A stretch of DNA of 43,178 bases from Neisseriaceae bacterium (GCA_027484385.1 JAIXTB010000140.1:1-43178), one strand, 5' to 3'. Numbered from the stretch's first letter, positions 35,185 to 43,178 are shown. Translations and numbers: made by a program. The notes: generated by a model from the letters alone, not told the origin.

Positions 35185-36105
35185 ATGAAACTGATATTTG
35201 CCGGTACGCCGGTTTTTGCTGCCCAGGCGCTGCAGGCGCTGATTGACGCCGGCCACGAGATTCCCCTGGTGCTCACCCAGCCAGACCGCCCGGCAGGGCG
35301 CGGGATGAAGCTCAAGCCCAGCCCGGTAAAAGAGCTGGCCTTGCAGCACGGCCTGCGCGTGGAGCAGCCGCTGACGCTGAAAACCCCCGAGGCGCAGGCA
35401 CTGGTGGCCGAGGTGGGCGCCGAGGTGATGGTGGTGGCAGCCTACGGCCTGCTGCTACCCAAAGCCGTGCTGGACATGCCCGCCCGCGGCTGCCTGAATA
35501 TCCACGCCTCGCTGCTGCCGCGCTGGCGCGGTGCCGCGCCTATCCAGCGCGCCATCCTGGCGGGCGACGCGGAAACCGGCATCACCATCATGCAGATGGA
35601 CGTAGGCCTGGATACCGGCGACATGCTGTCGGTCCACCCGTTGCCGATCGCCGCAGAAGACAGCGCCGCCAGCCTGCACGACAAGTTGGCCGCACTGGGT
35701 GCCGAGGCTATTGTGAGCACGCTAGCGGCACTCGACACCTGCCCGGCCGTCAAACAGCCGGAGGCCGGTGTCACCTACGCCGCCAAGCTCACCAAAGAGG
35801 AAGCCCGCGTCGACTGGCAGCGGCCCGCCGCCGACATCGCCCGCGCTATTCGCGCCTACAACCCGGCCCCCGGGGCGCATACCCTGCTGGCGGGCGAGGC
35901 GCTCAAGCTATGGCACGCTCACGCCATCGACGGCCAGGCACCGGCAGGGCAGGTGGTACGCGCCGATGCAGACGGTGTGGTCGTGGGCAGTGGTCACGGG
36001 CTTGTTGTATTAACGCAACTGCAGGCCGCCGGTGGCAAAAGGTTGGCCGCACGCGACTTTATTGCCGGCCGCCCGGCACTGGCAGGCGCTGTACTGGGTG
36101 CTTGA
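35185..36105 (+). CDS. fmt: Methionyl-tRNA formyltransferase
   Basis: 306 residues, ATG at 35185 with AGGAAAG upstream. Formylates initiator Met-tRNA using 10-formyl-tetrahydrofolate. Motifs: [67 protein letters not shown] (formyl-THF site with catalytic Asn and His), [14 protein letters not shown] (catalytic Asp). The C-terminal tRNA-binding domain is [18 protein letters not shown] to [14 protein letters not shown]. Contains two uptake-like 10-mers 357 bases apart. Confidence 0.97.
   Translation: MKLIFAGTPVFAAQALQALIDAGHEIPLVLTQPDRPAGRGMKLKPSPVKELALQHGLRVEQPLTLKTPEAQALVAEVGAEVMVVAAYGLLLPKAVLDMPARGCLNIHASLLPRWRGAAPIQRAILAGDAETGITIMQMDVGLDTGDMLSVHPLPIAAEDSAASLHDKLAALGAEAIVSTLAALDTCPAVKQPEAGVTYAAKLTKEEARVDWQRPAADIARAIRAYNPAPGAHTLLAGEALKLWHAHAIDGQAPAGQVVRADADGVVVGSGHGLVVLTQLQAAGGKRLAARDFIAGRPALAGAVLGA
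35685..35694 (-). repeat. Uptake-like 10-mer GTTGGCCGCA (copy 17)
   Basis: Exact copy in fmt, read as Leu-Ala-Ala (TTG-GCC-GCA). Confidence 0.85.
36042..36051 (-). repeat. Uptake-like 10-mer GTTGGCCGCA (copy 18)
   Basis: Second exact copy in fmt, again read as Leu-Ala-Ala (TTG-GCC-GCA). Confidence 0.85.
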
Positions 36106-36159
36106 GTTGCCGGCTAGCCGCCCTCATAGTCAGTAAAGAACGCCTGAAAGGAGCAAGAC

Positions 36160-37017
36160 ATGGGCTTTAACTGGTTCAAGACCACGCTGTTGATGGCGGC
36201 CATCCTGGCGCTGTTCGTGATGATAGGCGGCATGATCGGCGGCAAGGCCGGCATGCTGATTGCCCTGCTGCTGGGCGGGGGCATGAACGTGTACGCCTAC
36301 TGGAACTCCGACCAGATGGTGTTGCGTATGTACAACGCCCAGCAGGTGGATGCGCAATCTGCCCCCGAGCTGTACGGCATGGTGGCCGAGCTGGCGCAGC
36401 GCGCCAATATGCCCATGCCGCGCGTGTACGTGATTCACGAAGAGCAGCCCAATGCCTTTGCTACCGGGCGCAACCCCGAGCACGCCGCTGTGGCCGCCAC
36501 CACCGGCATCATGCGCATGCTGGACTACCGCGAGCTGCGCGGCGTCATGGCGCACGAGCTGGCCCACGTGAAGCACCGCGACACGCTGATTTCTACCGTG
36601 AGCGCTACCATGGCCGGTGCTATTTCGGCGCTGGCCAACTTTGCCATGTTTTTTGGTGGGCGCGACGAAGACGGTCGGCCGGTGAACCCCATCGCGGGCA
36701 TCGCCGTGGCGCTGCTGGCACCGCTGGCCGCCAGCCTGATCCAGATGGCCATTTCCCGTGCGCGCGAGTTTGAAGCCGACCGTGGCGGCGCCGAAATCAG
36801 TGGCGACCCGCTAGCGTTGGCCGCCGCCTTGCAGAAGATCGAGTACTACGCCCAGTACCGCACCATGCCCGCCGCCGAGGCTCACCCGGAGACTGCGCAG
36901 ATGATGATCATCAACCCCTTATCCGGTGGTGGTGGCATCAGCAGCCTGTTCCGCACCCACCCGCACACCGAAGAACGTATCGCCCGCCTGCAGGAGATTG
37001 CCCGCGGCGGCGCGTGA
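36160..37017 (+). CDS. htpX: HtpX, membrane zinc metalloprotease
   Basis: 285 residues, ATG at 36160 with AAAGGAG eight bases upstream. M48 family protease of the inner membrane, active side in the cytoplasm, taking part in quality control of membrane proteins. Two N-terminal helices ([33 protein letters not shown]), then the zinc motif [12 protein letters not shown] (His132, Glu133, His136), two further hydrophobic segments ([44 protein letters not shown]) with the third zinc ligand Glu in EFEAD, and [14 protein letters not shown] at the end. In E. coli htpX is stress-induced; no such promoter was identified here. Confidence 0.95.
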   Translation: MGFNWFKTTLLMAAILALFVMIGGMIGGKAGMLIALLLGGGMNVYAYWNSDQMVLRMYNAQQVDAQSAPELYGMVAELAQRANMPMPRVYVIHEEQPNAFATGRNPEHAAVAATTGIMRMLDYRELRGVMAHELAHVKHRDTLISTVSATMAGAISALANFAMFFGGRDEDGRPVNPIAGIAVALLAPLAASLIQMAISRAREFEADRGGAEISGDPLALAAALQKIEYYAQYRTMPAAEAHPETAQMMIINPLSGGGGISSLFRTHPHTEERIARLQEIARGGA

Positions 37018-37048
37018 AACGGTATCATTCGGCCTTAAATTTGATTTG

Positions 37049-37083
37049 CGGCCACCGCCCAACCGGGCGGTGGCCGGTTTTAT
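37049..37083 (+). terminator. Terminator between htpX and rsmB
   Basis: Perfect 12-bp stem CGGCCACCGCCC / GGGCGGTGGCCG with an AACC loop, followed by GTTTTATT. Confidence 0.8.
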
Positions 37084-37101
37084 TGGAAAGACCCAAACAG
37101 C

Positions 37102-38352
37102 ATGCATCGTATTCAGGAACTGGCCGCGGGTTTGATCGCGCGTGTCGAAGAAGGCCGTACCCTCACCGAAGCACTGGCGGCCGCCCAGCGCAGTACCGAG
37201 CTCAGCGCTGGCGAGCGCGGTGCGCTGCAGGACATCGGCTACGGCACCCTGCGCCACCTGGGCCAGCTGCGCTTTATCCTGCGCGAGCTGGTGCCCAAGC
37301 GCCTGCCTTCCGACGATATCGAACGCCTGCTGCTGGTCGCCCTCTACCAGCTGGCGCATACCCGCGCTGCACCCTACGCCGTGGTAGACCAGGCGGTGCG
37401 CTGTGCAGAAGACATCGCCATGGGCCGCCTGAAAGGCCTGGTCAACGGCACGCTGCGTAACTTCCTGCGCAATAAAGACAACCTGCTGGCCGATGCCGGC
37501 CGCGATAACGAAGCGCGTTACAACCACCCGCGCTGGTGGGTGCAGCGCCTGCGTGCCGCCTACCCTACGCAGTGGGCCTCGGTGCTGGAGATGTCCAACC
37601 GCCGCCCGCCCATGACGCTGCGCGTGAACGCCGGCAAACTCAGCGCCGAAGACTACGTGGCGCAGTTGGCCGCAAAAGACATCAAGGCCCGCGTCATCAA
37701 AGGCCAGGCGGTGCTGCTGGACGCGCCGTGCAATGTGCGTGATCTGCCGGGCTTTGCCGAAGGTGTGGTGTCGGTACAGGACTTTGGTGCGCAAAAAGCC
37801 GCCTTGCTGCTGGATGTCGCCGACGGCATGCGCGTGCTGGACGCTTGCGCGGCACCGGGTGGCAAGACCGGTCATATCCTGGAGCTGGCCCAGGCCAAGC
37901 TGGTGGCGCTGGATGTCGATGCCGAGCGCCTGCAGCGTGTGGAAGACAACCTGCAGCGCCTTGGCCTTTCTGCCACATTGAAAGCTGCCGATGCCGCCAA
38001 GCCGGAAACCTGGTGGGACGGCCAGCCCTTCGACCGCATCCTCGCAGACGTGCCTTGCTCGGCCAGCGGTGTGGTGCGCCGCCACCCGGATATCAAGTGG
38101 CTGCGTCGCCCGGATGACTTTGCCGCACTAGGCAAACAACAGGCCGCCATGGTGGATGCACTGTGGCCAACGTTGGCCGCAGGCGGCAAGCTGCTGTATG
38201 CCACGTGTTCCATCATGCCGGAGGAAAACCGCCAGCAAGTCGATGCTTTCCTCAAGCGTCATGGCGATGCGAAACTGTTGAAAGACGAACAATTGCTGCC
38301 TACCTCGGAACATGACGGCTTCTACTACGCCCTGCTGGTTAAAAAGGTTTAG
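37102..38352 (+). CDS. rsmB: 16S rRNA m5C967 methyltransferase RsmB
   Basis: 416 residues, ATG at 37102. Methylates C967 of 16S rRNA. An N-terminal NusB-like RNA-binding domain (GERGALQDIGYGTLRHLGQLRFIL, AHTRAAPYAVVDQAVRCAED, GLVNGTLRNFLR) precedes the methyltransferase core: VSVQDFGAQKAALLLDV, VLDACAAPGGKTGHILELA (SAM site), FDRILADVPCSASGVVRRHPDIKW and LLYATCSIMPEENRQQV (the two conserved Cys motifs). The DUF4390 gene start lies inside its 3' end. Contains two uptake-like 10-mers 507 bases apart. Confidence 0.96.
   Translation: MHRIQELAAGLIARVEEGRTLTEALAAAQRSTELSAGERGALQDIGYGTLRHLGQLRFILRELVPKRLPSDDIERLLLVALYQLAHTRAAPYAVVDQAVRCAEDIAMGRLKGLVNGTLRNFLRNKDNLLADAGRDNEARYNHPRWWVQRLRAAYPTQWASVLEMSNRRPPMTLRVNAGKLSAEDYVAQLAAKDIKARVIKGQAVLLDAPCNVRDLPGFAEGVVSVQDFGAQKAALLLDVADGMRVLDACAAPGGKTGHILELAQAKLVALDVDAERLQRVEDNLQRLGLSATLKAADAAKPETWWDGQPFDRILADVPCSASGVVRRHPDIKWLRRPDDFAALGKQQAAMVDALWPTLAAGGKLLYATCSIMPEENRQQVDAFLKRHGDAKLLKDEQLLPTSEHDGFYYALLVKKV
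37665..37674 (-). repeat. Uptake-like 10-mer GTTGGCCGCA (copy 19)
   Basis: Exact copy in rsmB, read as Leu-Ala-Ala (TTG-GCC-GCA). Confidence 0.85.
38172..38181 (-). repeat. Uptake-like 10-mer GTTGGCCGCA (copy 20)
   Basis: Second exact copy in rsmB, read as Leu-Ala-Ala (TTG-GCC-GCA). Confidence 0.85.
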
Positions 38353-38920
38353 CCTTGCGCTAGGCATTTTTATCGTGTGCCTGCTGTCTGCGCTGCCTGC
38401 GCAGGCAGCAGAGGGCATTGTGGTGCGCCGTCTGGCGGCCAACATCGAAGAGGGTGCCCTCGAAATCTCCACCCGCTACCAGACCACGCTGCCGCCACCG
38501 CTGCAAGACGCCTTGCAGCAGGGCGTGCCGCTGACCTTCCAGCTTACCTTCGAGCTGACCCGGCCGCGTACCTCGGCCTGGTGGCTGCAACTCAAGACCT
38601 TTTTCGAGCCTACTGCCACCCTTAGCTTCAAGCTGGTTTACTACCGGTTGACTAACCGTTACCGGGTGGCCATTGGCGGTTTGGCCAGCAATTACGGCTC
38701 CTTGAACGAAGCCTTGTCTGCCGTAGGCAGTATTGCCGGCTGGCGCGTCATGGACGTATCCGGCCTGGGCAGTGACAGCCAGCGTGATCTGCGTGGCCGG
38801 GTGCGGCTGGAGCTGGATATCAGCCAGCTGCCCAGACCCTTCCAGCTGAACGCACTGGGCTCGCGAGACTGGAAGCTCGAGTCCGAATGGGTAACCGTTG
38901 CGCCCGAGGTAACAAACTGA
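38312..38920 (+). CDS. DUF4390 exported protein
   Basis: 202 residues if started at the ATG at 38312, which overlaps rsmB by 41 bases. A TTG at 38354 with AAAAAGG seven bases upstream is an alternative, but it would drop the KR pair needed for a normal signal peptide (LKRFSLALGIFIVCLLSALPAQA). The mature part is beta-rich (EGIVVRRLAANIEEGALEISTRYQTTLPPPLQDALQQGVPLTFQLTFELTRPR, VYYRLTNRYRVAIGGLASNYGSLNEAL, LRGRVRLELDISQLPRPFQLNAL), as in the DUF4390 family found before ntrYX in betaproteobacteria. Function unknown; the coupling to ntrY (TGATG) suggests a link with NtrY sensing. Confidence 0.88.
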   Translation: MTASTTPCWLKRFSLALGIFIVCLLSALPAQAAEGIVVRRLAANIEEGALEISTRYQTTLPPPLQDALQQGVPLTFQLTFELTRPRTSAWWLQLKTFFEPTATLSFKLVYYRLTNRYRVAIGGLASNYGSLNEALSAVGSIAGWRVMDVSGLGSDSQRDLRGRVRLELDISQLPRPFQLNALGSRDWKLESEWVTVAPEVTN

Positions 38921-41031
38921 TGCGCTATCCGGTGATTGCGGCGGCACTGGGTGTCGTCATGCTCTACCTGCTGGCTATTTCTACCGGCAATACGTCCAAA
39001 CTGGCCGAATACTACTGGTGGGTATTCGGCCTGAACGTACTGGGCCTGCTGGGCCTGCTCGGTGTGGTACTGCGCCAGCTGCTGCGCCTGCGTCGCCGGG
39101 TGAAAAGCCGTGAATTCGGTGCCAAGCTCACGCAGAAAATGGTGGTGATGTTTGCCGTAGTGGCCCTGCTGCCGGGCATGCTGGTGTTTACTGTCTCGGC
39201 CCAGTTCCTGACGCGCAGTATCGAAAGCTGGTTCAACGTACAGGTAGAAAGCGCGCTGGACCGCGGGCTGGAGCTGGGTAAAAACGCGCTGGGCTATGTG
39301 CTCACCGATGTATCGCGCAAGGCCCGCGTGATTGCGCTGGACGTGGCCGACCAGCGCGAGCGCGAGCTCAATAGCCGGCTATCCCGCCTGCGTGAGCAGC
39401 TGGGCGTAGAAGAAGTGGCGGTGTACACCCGCCAGGGCCAGCTGGTGAGCTTTGCCGGCCCGGACGATACCCGCTACCTGCCACGTGCGCCTGACTACGA
39501 GCTGTTGCGTTCGCTGCAAGGGCGCAAGACCCACGAGAGCATCGACAACGACGCCCGCAGCGGCCTGCTGCTGAAAGTGCTGATGCCCTATCGCAGCTAC
39601 ATCACCGGCGAGCAGCTGATCCTGCAGGTTATCCAGCCCGCCCCGGCTGATATTGCCCGCGATGCCGAGCTGATCGAAGACGCGCGTACCGATTACCGCC
39701 AGCTGGTGCTGGCGCGGGATGGGCTCAAAACGTTTTACATGCTGACCCTGGCGCTGGTTTTTCTGCTGGCGCTCACTGCGGCACTGGCCTTTGCGCTGTT
39801 CATTTCCGAGCGCCTGTCCGCACCCCTGTCCGAGTTGGCCGCAGGTACCCGCGCAGTGGCGCAGGGTGACTTCTCCAAGCGCCACCCTGTGTACCGCAAG
39901 GATGAGCTGGGCATTCTCACCACCATGTTCAACCGCATGACCCAGCAGCTGGACGAGGCACGGCATACCGCCGATGAAAGCCGGCGTTTGCTGGAATCCA
40001 GCAAACTTTATCTGGAAAGCATTCTGGCCAACCTGTCCGCCGGTGTGATGGCGTTTGACAGCAACTGGAACCTGCGTGCGGCCAACACCAGTGCCGGCCG
40101 TATCCTGGGGGTGGACTTTGCCGAGCTGGCCGCGCACGAGATCCAGGTATGGCCGGCACTGCGCCCGGAGCTGTCACCGCTGGTGGATACCATCCTGCGC
40201 GAAGCGGCCAACATTAGCCCGCACGACTGGCAGCAGCAGGTGGATTACCTGGGTTCCCAGGGTAGCCGCCAGCTGGTTGCGCGGGGGGCGGTATTGCCAG
40301 AGCAGTCCGCTACCGGCTATGTTGTGGTGTTTGACGATATTACCGAGCTGGCGCGCGCCCAACGTGACGCCGCCTGGGGCGAGGTGGCCAAGCGGCTGGC
40401 ACATGAAATCCGCAACCCGCTCACGCCGATACAGCTCTCTGCCGAGCGCCTGGCCATGAAACTGGCCGACAAGCTCGAAGGCAGCGATGCGGAGATGCTG
40501 CGGCGTGCCACCGATACCATCGTCAAACAGGTAACGGCCTTGAAAGGCATGGTGGATGCATTCCGGGATTACGCCCGCGCGCCCAGGACAAAACTGGTGC
40601 CGCTGGACCTGAATGAGCTGGTGCGAGAGGTATTGATTCTCTACGAAAGCAACCCTGCCCTGAGAGTGGATTTGAGTCTGGAACCCTTGCCGTTTATGGG
40701 TGATGCCGCGCTTTTGCGCCAGGTTTTGCATAACCTGCTGCAGAACGCGCAAGATGCAGTCCTTGACGCTAGCATCCCGATGATTCAAATTAGCAGCCGA
40801 CTAGAAGGAAGGAACGCGCTCGTCTGTGTACAAGACAACGGCGCCGGGTTCAGTGCAGACATACTGCCACGTGCCTTTGAGCCTTACGTAACCAGTAAAG
40901 CGAAAGGGACCGGCCTGGGCCTTGCGGTGGTGAAAAAAATAGTGGAGGAACACCACGGCCAGATTCATCTGGCCAATGCAGACAGTGGCGGTGCGCGGAT
41001 CCATCTCACCCTGCCATTGCTGGAGGCTTAA
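38920..41031 (+). CDS. ntrY: NtrY-type membrane sensor histidine kinase
   Basis: 703 residues from the ATG at 38920, overlapping the DUF4390 stop and preceded by GAGG. N-terminal membrane helices (VIAAALGVVMLYLLAI, WWVFGLNVLGLLGLLGVVLRQLL, VVMFAVVALLPGMLVFTV), a periplasmic domain, a further helix (FYMLTLALVFLLALTAALAFALF), then HAMP, a PAS domain (about 365-470), and the kinase core. The phospho-acceptor is His495 in LAHEIRNPLTPIQLSAERL; N, G1 and G2 boxes are LLQNAQDAV, DNGAGFSADIL and KGTGLGLAVVKKIVEEHHG. NtrYX systems respond to nitrogen status or redox and oxygen in other bacteria. Coupled to ntrX (TAATG). Confidence 0.94.
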   Translation: MRYPVIAAALGVVMLYLLAISTGNTSKLAEYYWWVFGLNVLGLLGLLGVVLRQLLRLRRRVKSREFGAKLTQKMVVMFAVVALLPGMLVFTVSAQFLTRSIESWFNVQVESALDRGLELGKNALGYVLTDVSRKARVIALDVADQRERELNSRLSRLREQLGVEEVAVYTRQGQLVSFAGPDDTRYLPRAPDYELLRSLQGRKTHESIDNDARSGLLLKVLMPYRSYITGEQLILQVIQPAPADIARDAELIEDARTDYRQLVLARDGLKTFYMLTLALVFLLALTAALAFALFISERLSAPLSELAAGTRAVAQGDFSKRHPVYRKDELGILTTMFNRMTQQLDEARHTADESRRLLESSKLYLESILANLSAGVMAFDSNWNLRAANTSAGRILGVDFAELAAHEIQVWPALRPELSPLVDTILREAANISPHDWQQQVDYLGSQGSRQLVARGAVLPEQSATGYVVVFDDITELARAQRDAAWGEVAKRLAHEIRNPLTPIQLSAERLAMKLADKLEGSDAEMLRRATDTIVKQVTALKGMVDAFRDYARAPRTKLVPLDLNELVREVLILYESNPALRVDLSLEPLPFMGDAALLRQVLHNLLQNAQDAVLDASIPMIQISSRLEGRNALVCVQDNGAGFSADILPRAFEPYVTSKAKGTGLGLAVVKKIVEEHHGQIHLANADSGGARIHLTLPLLEA
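39834..39843 (-). repeat. Uptake-like 10-mer GTTGGCCGCA (copy 21)
   Basis: Exact copy in ntrY, read as Leu-Ala-Ala (TTG-GCC-GCA). Confidence 0.85.
40077..40086 (+). repeat. Uptake-like 10-mer TGCGGCCAAC (copy 22)
   Basis: Second exact copy in ntrY, read as Ala-Ala-Asn, on the opposite strand to copy 21. Confidence 0.85.
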
Positions 41032-42299
41032 TGCGAAGCAGCGATATTCTGATTGTTGATGACGAGATCGGTATCCGGGAGTTGCTCTCGGAAATCTTGC
41101 AGGACGAAGGCTTTACCGTCGCCCTGGCCGAGAATGCCGAAGTTGCCCGCCAATTGCGGAACCAGACACGCCCAGCCCTCGTGCTGCTGGATATCTGGAT
41201 GCCGGATTGTGATGGCGTTACCTTGCTGAAGGAGTGGGCCAAATCCGGGCAGCTCAATATGCCGGTAGTGATGATGTCTGGCCATGCCAGCATCGACACG
41301 GCCGTTGAAGCGACCCGTATCGGCGCTTTCGATTTTCTCGAAAAGCCGATTGCATTACAGAAACTGCTCACCACGGTGCAGCGCGCGCTGAAGTATGGCG
41401 ACATGCAAGCCAATACCTCGCTGAACCTGGACAAACTGGGTAAGAGTGCACCCATTCACGAGCTGAAGCGCCAACTGGAGCGCGTTTCCAAAGTGAAGTC
41501 GCCGGTATTGCTTACCGGCGAGGCAGGGGTGGGTTTCGAGCTGGTCGCCAGGTTTTTCCACCACGGCAATACCCCGTGGGTGACGCCAGCCAAGCTGGAA
41601 CAGCTGGCCGATGCGCCGCTGGAGCTACTGCAAAAAGCCAATAACGGCGTATTGTTCCTGCCGGAAATCGGCCAGTACAACCGCCGTACGCAGCAAGGCC
41701 TGCTGTTTTTGCTGTCCAAACTGGACCGCTTCAACGTTCGCCTCGTCTGTTCCTGCAGCCGGCCATTGCAAGAGCTGCTGGTAGACCCGGAATGCGATAA
41801 CCGCATGCTGACCGCGCTGTCCAGCGTGATTGTGCCGATTCCGCCGCTGCGCGAGCACGCAGAAGACATCACCTTCATTGCCGAGCAGATCCTGCACGAG
41901 CTGATCGAGTCCAAGCAGATGCCCACGCGCCGCCTGACCACGGCGGCACTGAATGCCATGCGCCAGTATGAGTGGCCGGGTAATCTGGAGCAGCTGCGCA
42001 GCATCATCAAGAGCTTGGGCCTGACCGCCGAGTCGGATGATATCGATGCAGCCGAAGTGAACAAGGTGCTGGCGCAGTTCCGCCACGAGAAACCGGTGGA
42101 AGAAACCGGCTTCGATTTCAGCTTGCCGCTGCGCGAACTGCGCGAACAGCTGGAACGCCGCTACTTCGAGTACCACATCGTGCTGGAAAACGGCAATATG
42201 AGCCGCGTGGCGCAGAAGGTAGGCCTGGAGCGTACCCACCTGTACCGCAAGCTCAAACAGCTGGGCGTGAAATTCAGCCGCAAAGTGGCCGAAGAGTAA
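41031..42299 (+). CDS. ntrX: NtrX response regulator with degenerate AAA+ domain
   Basis: 422 residues, coupled to ntrY. The receiver domain looks fully functional: DD pair (10-11), Asp54 in LLDIWMPD, Ser83 in MMSGHA, Lys105 in FLEKP. The C-terminal Fis-type HTH (ENGNMSRVAQKVGLERTHLYRKLKQLGVKF) is also intact. The central domain is eroded: Walker A reads GEAGVGFE (Phe170-region in place of Lys), Walker B reads VLFLPEIG (Pro for Asp), the GAFTGA segment between them is deleted (about 38 residues apart instead of over 60), and the usual FRxDLYYRL is DNRMLTALS. It should bind DNA under NtrY control but neither hydrolyse ATP nor activate sigma-54. Confidence 0.92.
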   Translation: MRSSDILIVDDEIGIRELLSEILQDEGFTVALAENAEVARQLRNQTRPALVLLDIWMPDCDGVTLLKEWAKSGQLNMPVVMMSGHASIDTAVEATRIGAFDFLEKPIALQKLLTTVQRALKYGDMQANTSLNLDKLGKSAPIHELKRQLERVSKVKSPVLLTGEAGVGFELVARFFHHGNTPWVTPAKLEQLADAPLELLQKANNGVLFLPEIGQYNRRTQQGLLFLLSKLDRFNVRLVCSCSRPLQELLVDPECDNRMLTALSSVIVPIPPLREHAEDITFIAEQILHELIESKQMPTRRLTTAALNAMRQYEWPGNLEQLRSIIKSLGLTAESDDIDAAEVNKVLAQFRHEKPVEETGFDFSLPLRELREQLERRYFEYHIVLENGNMSRVAQKVGLERTHLYRKLKQLGVKFSRKVAEE

Positions 42300-42335
42300 G
42301 TTTGCTTTTTTACTGCTCCTGCGGGAGCTACCCGG

Positions 42336-42358
42336 ACGGCCGCGCAAGCGGCCGTTTT
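42336..42358 (+). terminator. Terminator-like hairpin between ntrX and the MoeB-type gene
   Basis: Perfect 8-bp stem ACGGCCGC-GCAA-GCGGCCGT followed by TTT. It ends within six bases of the next ATG. A second small hairpin, GCTCC-TGCG-GGAGC, lies just upstream at 42315-42328. Confidence 0.65.
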
Positions 42359-42360
42359 AC

Positions 42361-43122
42361 ATGATGACAAAAGAACTGAACGACAGCGCACTGCTGCGCT
42401 ACAGCCGCCATATCCTGCTGCCCGAAATCGATATCGAAGGCCAGCAGCGTTTGTTGGCTGCACGTGTGCTGGTGGTAGGGGCGGGTGGCCTAGGCGCGCC
42501 TGCGCTACTGTACCTGGCCAGTGCCGGGGTGGGCCAGCTCACGCTGGTGGACGACGACACGGTGGAGCTGACCAACCTGCAGCGCCAGGTCATTCACGAT
42601 ATGCACACGCTGGGCCAGCCCAAGGTGGCGTCGGCAGCAGCGCGGCTGGCCGCCATCAACCCCGAGGTACAGCTGCGCTTGCTGAACGAGCGCCTGGCCG
42701 GCGATAGGTTGGCCGCAGAGGTGGCCGCACACGACCTGGTGCTGGACTGCAGCGACAACTTTGCCACCCGCCACGCCATCAACCGCGCCTGTGTCGCCGC
42801 CCGCGTGCCCCTGGTGTCGGGCGCTGCTGTGCGCTTTAGCGGGCAGCTGGCGGTATACGATGTGCGCGACGCGGCGTCACCGTGTTACCACTGCCTGTTT
42901 CCGGAGGAGGGCGAAGCCAGCGATGGCCCGTGCGCCACTTTCGGCGTACTGGCACCGCTGGTAGGGGTGATTGGCAGCCTGCAGGCGGTAGAGGCGGTCA
43001 AGCTGCTGGCCGGCCGCCGCCCGGCCTTGGGGCAGCTGACGCTGTACGAGGCGCTGGAGGGGAGCTTTCGCCAGCTGAAAGTGCCGCGCGACCCGGACTG
43101 CCCGGTATGCGGCCAACGTTAG
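42361..43122 (+). CDS. MoeB/ThiF/HesA-family adenylyltransferase
   Basis: 253 residues from the ATG at 42361 (a second ATG follows directly). E1-like enzyme that adenylates the C-terminal glycine of a small sulfur carrier such as MoaD or ThiS. Motifs: LLRYSRHILLPEIDIEGQQRL, VLVVGAGGLGAPALLYLASAGVGQLTLVDDDTVELTNLQRQVIH (ATP site), LDCSDNFATRHAINRACV, the zinc cysteines CYHC and CPVC, and PCATFGVLAPLVGVIGSLQAVEAVKLL. MoeB and ThiF cannot be separated from sequence alone, and no moa or thi gene is adjacent. No ribosome site is visible; a terminator-like hairpin abuts the start. Contains two uptake-like 10-mers. Confidence 0.92.
   Translation: MMTKELNDSALLRYSRHILLPEIDIEGQQRLLAARVLVVGAGGLGAPALLYLASAGVGQLTLVDDDTVELTNLQRQVIHDMHTLGQPKVASAAARLAAINPEVQLRLLNERLAGDRLAAEVAAHDLVLDCSDNFATRHAINRACVAARVPLVSGAAVRFSGQLAVYDVRDAASPCYHCLFPEEGEASDGPCATFGVLAPLVGVIGSLQAVEAVKLLAGRRPALGQLTLYEALEGSFRQLKVPRDPDCPVCGQR
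42708..42717 (-). repeat. Uptake-like 10-mer GTTGGCCGCA (copy 23)
   Basis: Exact copy in the MoeB-type gene, read as Leu-Ala-Ala (TTG-GCC-GCA). Confidence 0.85.
43108..43117 (+). repeat. Uptake-like 10-mer TGCGGCCAAC (copy 24)
   Basis: Exact copy at the very end of the MoeB-type gene, read in a different frame as Cys-Gly-Gln, five bases before the end of the stop codon. Confidence 0.85.
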
Positions 43123-43131
43123 GCCGTAGAT

Positions 43132-43165
43132 AAAAAAAGCCGCTTCGTCTGAAGCGGCTTTTTAT
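43132..43165. terminator. Strong terminator after the MoeB-type gene
   Basis: AAAAAGCCGCTTC-GTCT-GAAGCGGCTTTTT: a 13-bp stem with A-run and T-run flanks, usable in both directions. Confidence 0.88.
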
Positions 43166-43178
43166 TGGCTGTGGGCCG

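Noticed and set aside
18506-43153. GTCTGAA, core of the Neisseria DUS (seen near 18507, 21147 and 43147)
   Set aside because: Only a few scattered copies of a 7-mer, none with the full GCCGTCTGAA; consistent with chance, so the classical Neisseria dialect is not used here.

Overview
The window is a GC-rich (about 60 % or more) stretch of bacterial chromosome, densely packed with housekeeping genes. Gene families and gene order (a small DUF3460 protein, the non-E. coli type GshA next to GshB, smg-dprA-LysM facing def-fmt-htpX-rsmB, and rsmB-DUF4390-ntrY-ntrX) point to a betaproteobacterium. The order is probably Neisseriales, in or near Chromobacteriaceae, but I cannot name a species from sequence alone. 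I saw no tRNA, rRNA, CRISPR array, insertion sequence or prophage.

Layout: (1) 1-4.7 kb: the 3' end of uvrD, a REC-TPR response regulator, an unknown two-helix membrane protein, a DUF3460 protein and an O-methyltransferase. (2) 4.8-8.8 kb: the cell-envelope operon tolR-tolA-tolB-pal-cpoB, without tolQ at its head. (3) 9.0-15.2 kb: purE-purK and purC, then rimJ, a bicarbonate transporter/PII-like pair (sbtA-sbtB type), a lipase-like hydrolase and, convergent, a probable Tat-exported beta-carbonic anhydrase. (4) 15.4-17.4 kb: fadH behind a strong promoter with an inverted repeat in its spacer. (5) 17.4-22.2 kb: an AT-rich gap, a PhnD-like periplasmic binding protein translationally coupled to a PAS-PAS-GGDEF-EAL protein, and a convergent TlpA-like thioredoxin. 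(6) 22.3-27.3 kb: a PfkB-family kinase, then gshA-gshB-apbE-dgkA. (7) 27.3-34.5 kb, minus strand: a soluble chemoreceptor-like protein with duplicated PAS domains, a small membrane protein, topA, smg, dprA and a LysM protein. (8) 34.6-43.1 kb, plus strand: def, fmt, htpX, rsmB, DUF4390, ntrY, ntrX and a MoeB/ThiF-type enzyme.

The most striking signal is not a gene. The 10-mer TGCGGCCAAC (reverse complement GTTGGCCGCA) occurs 24 times by eye in 43 kb, where well under one copy is expected. Copies lie on both strands, are fairly evenly spread from 5 kb onward, and occur both between and inside genes. Inside genes they are mostly read as Ala-Ala-Asn or as Leu-Ala-Ala written with TTG and GCA, as if the DNA word rather than the peptide were selected. 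This looks like a DNA uptake sequence, comparable in density to the Neisseria DUS but with an unrelated word. dprA, a transformation gene, lies in the same window.

Other points of interest are an NtrX whose AAA+ domain has lost Walker A, Walker B and the GAFTGA loop while its receiver and HTH look intact; the local concentration of bicarbonate-handling genes; the missing tolQ; and a terminator-like hairpin directly against the start codon of the MoeB-type gene.
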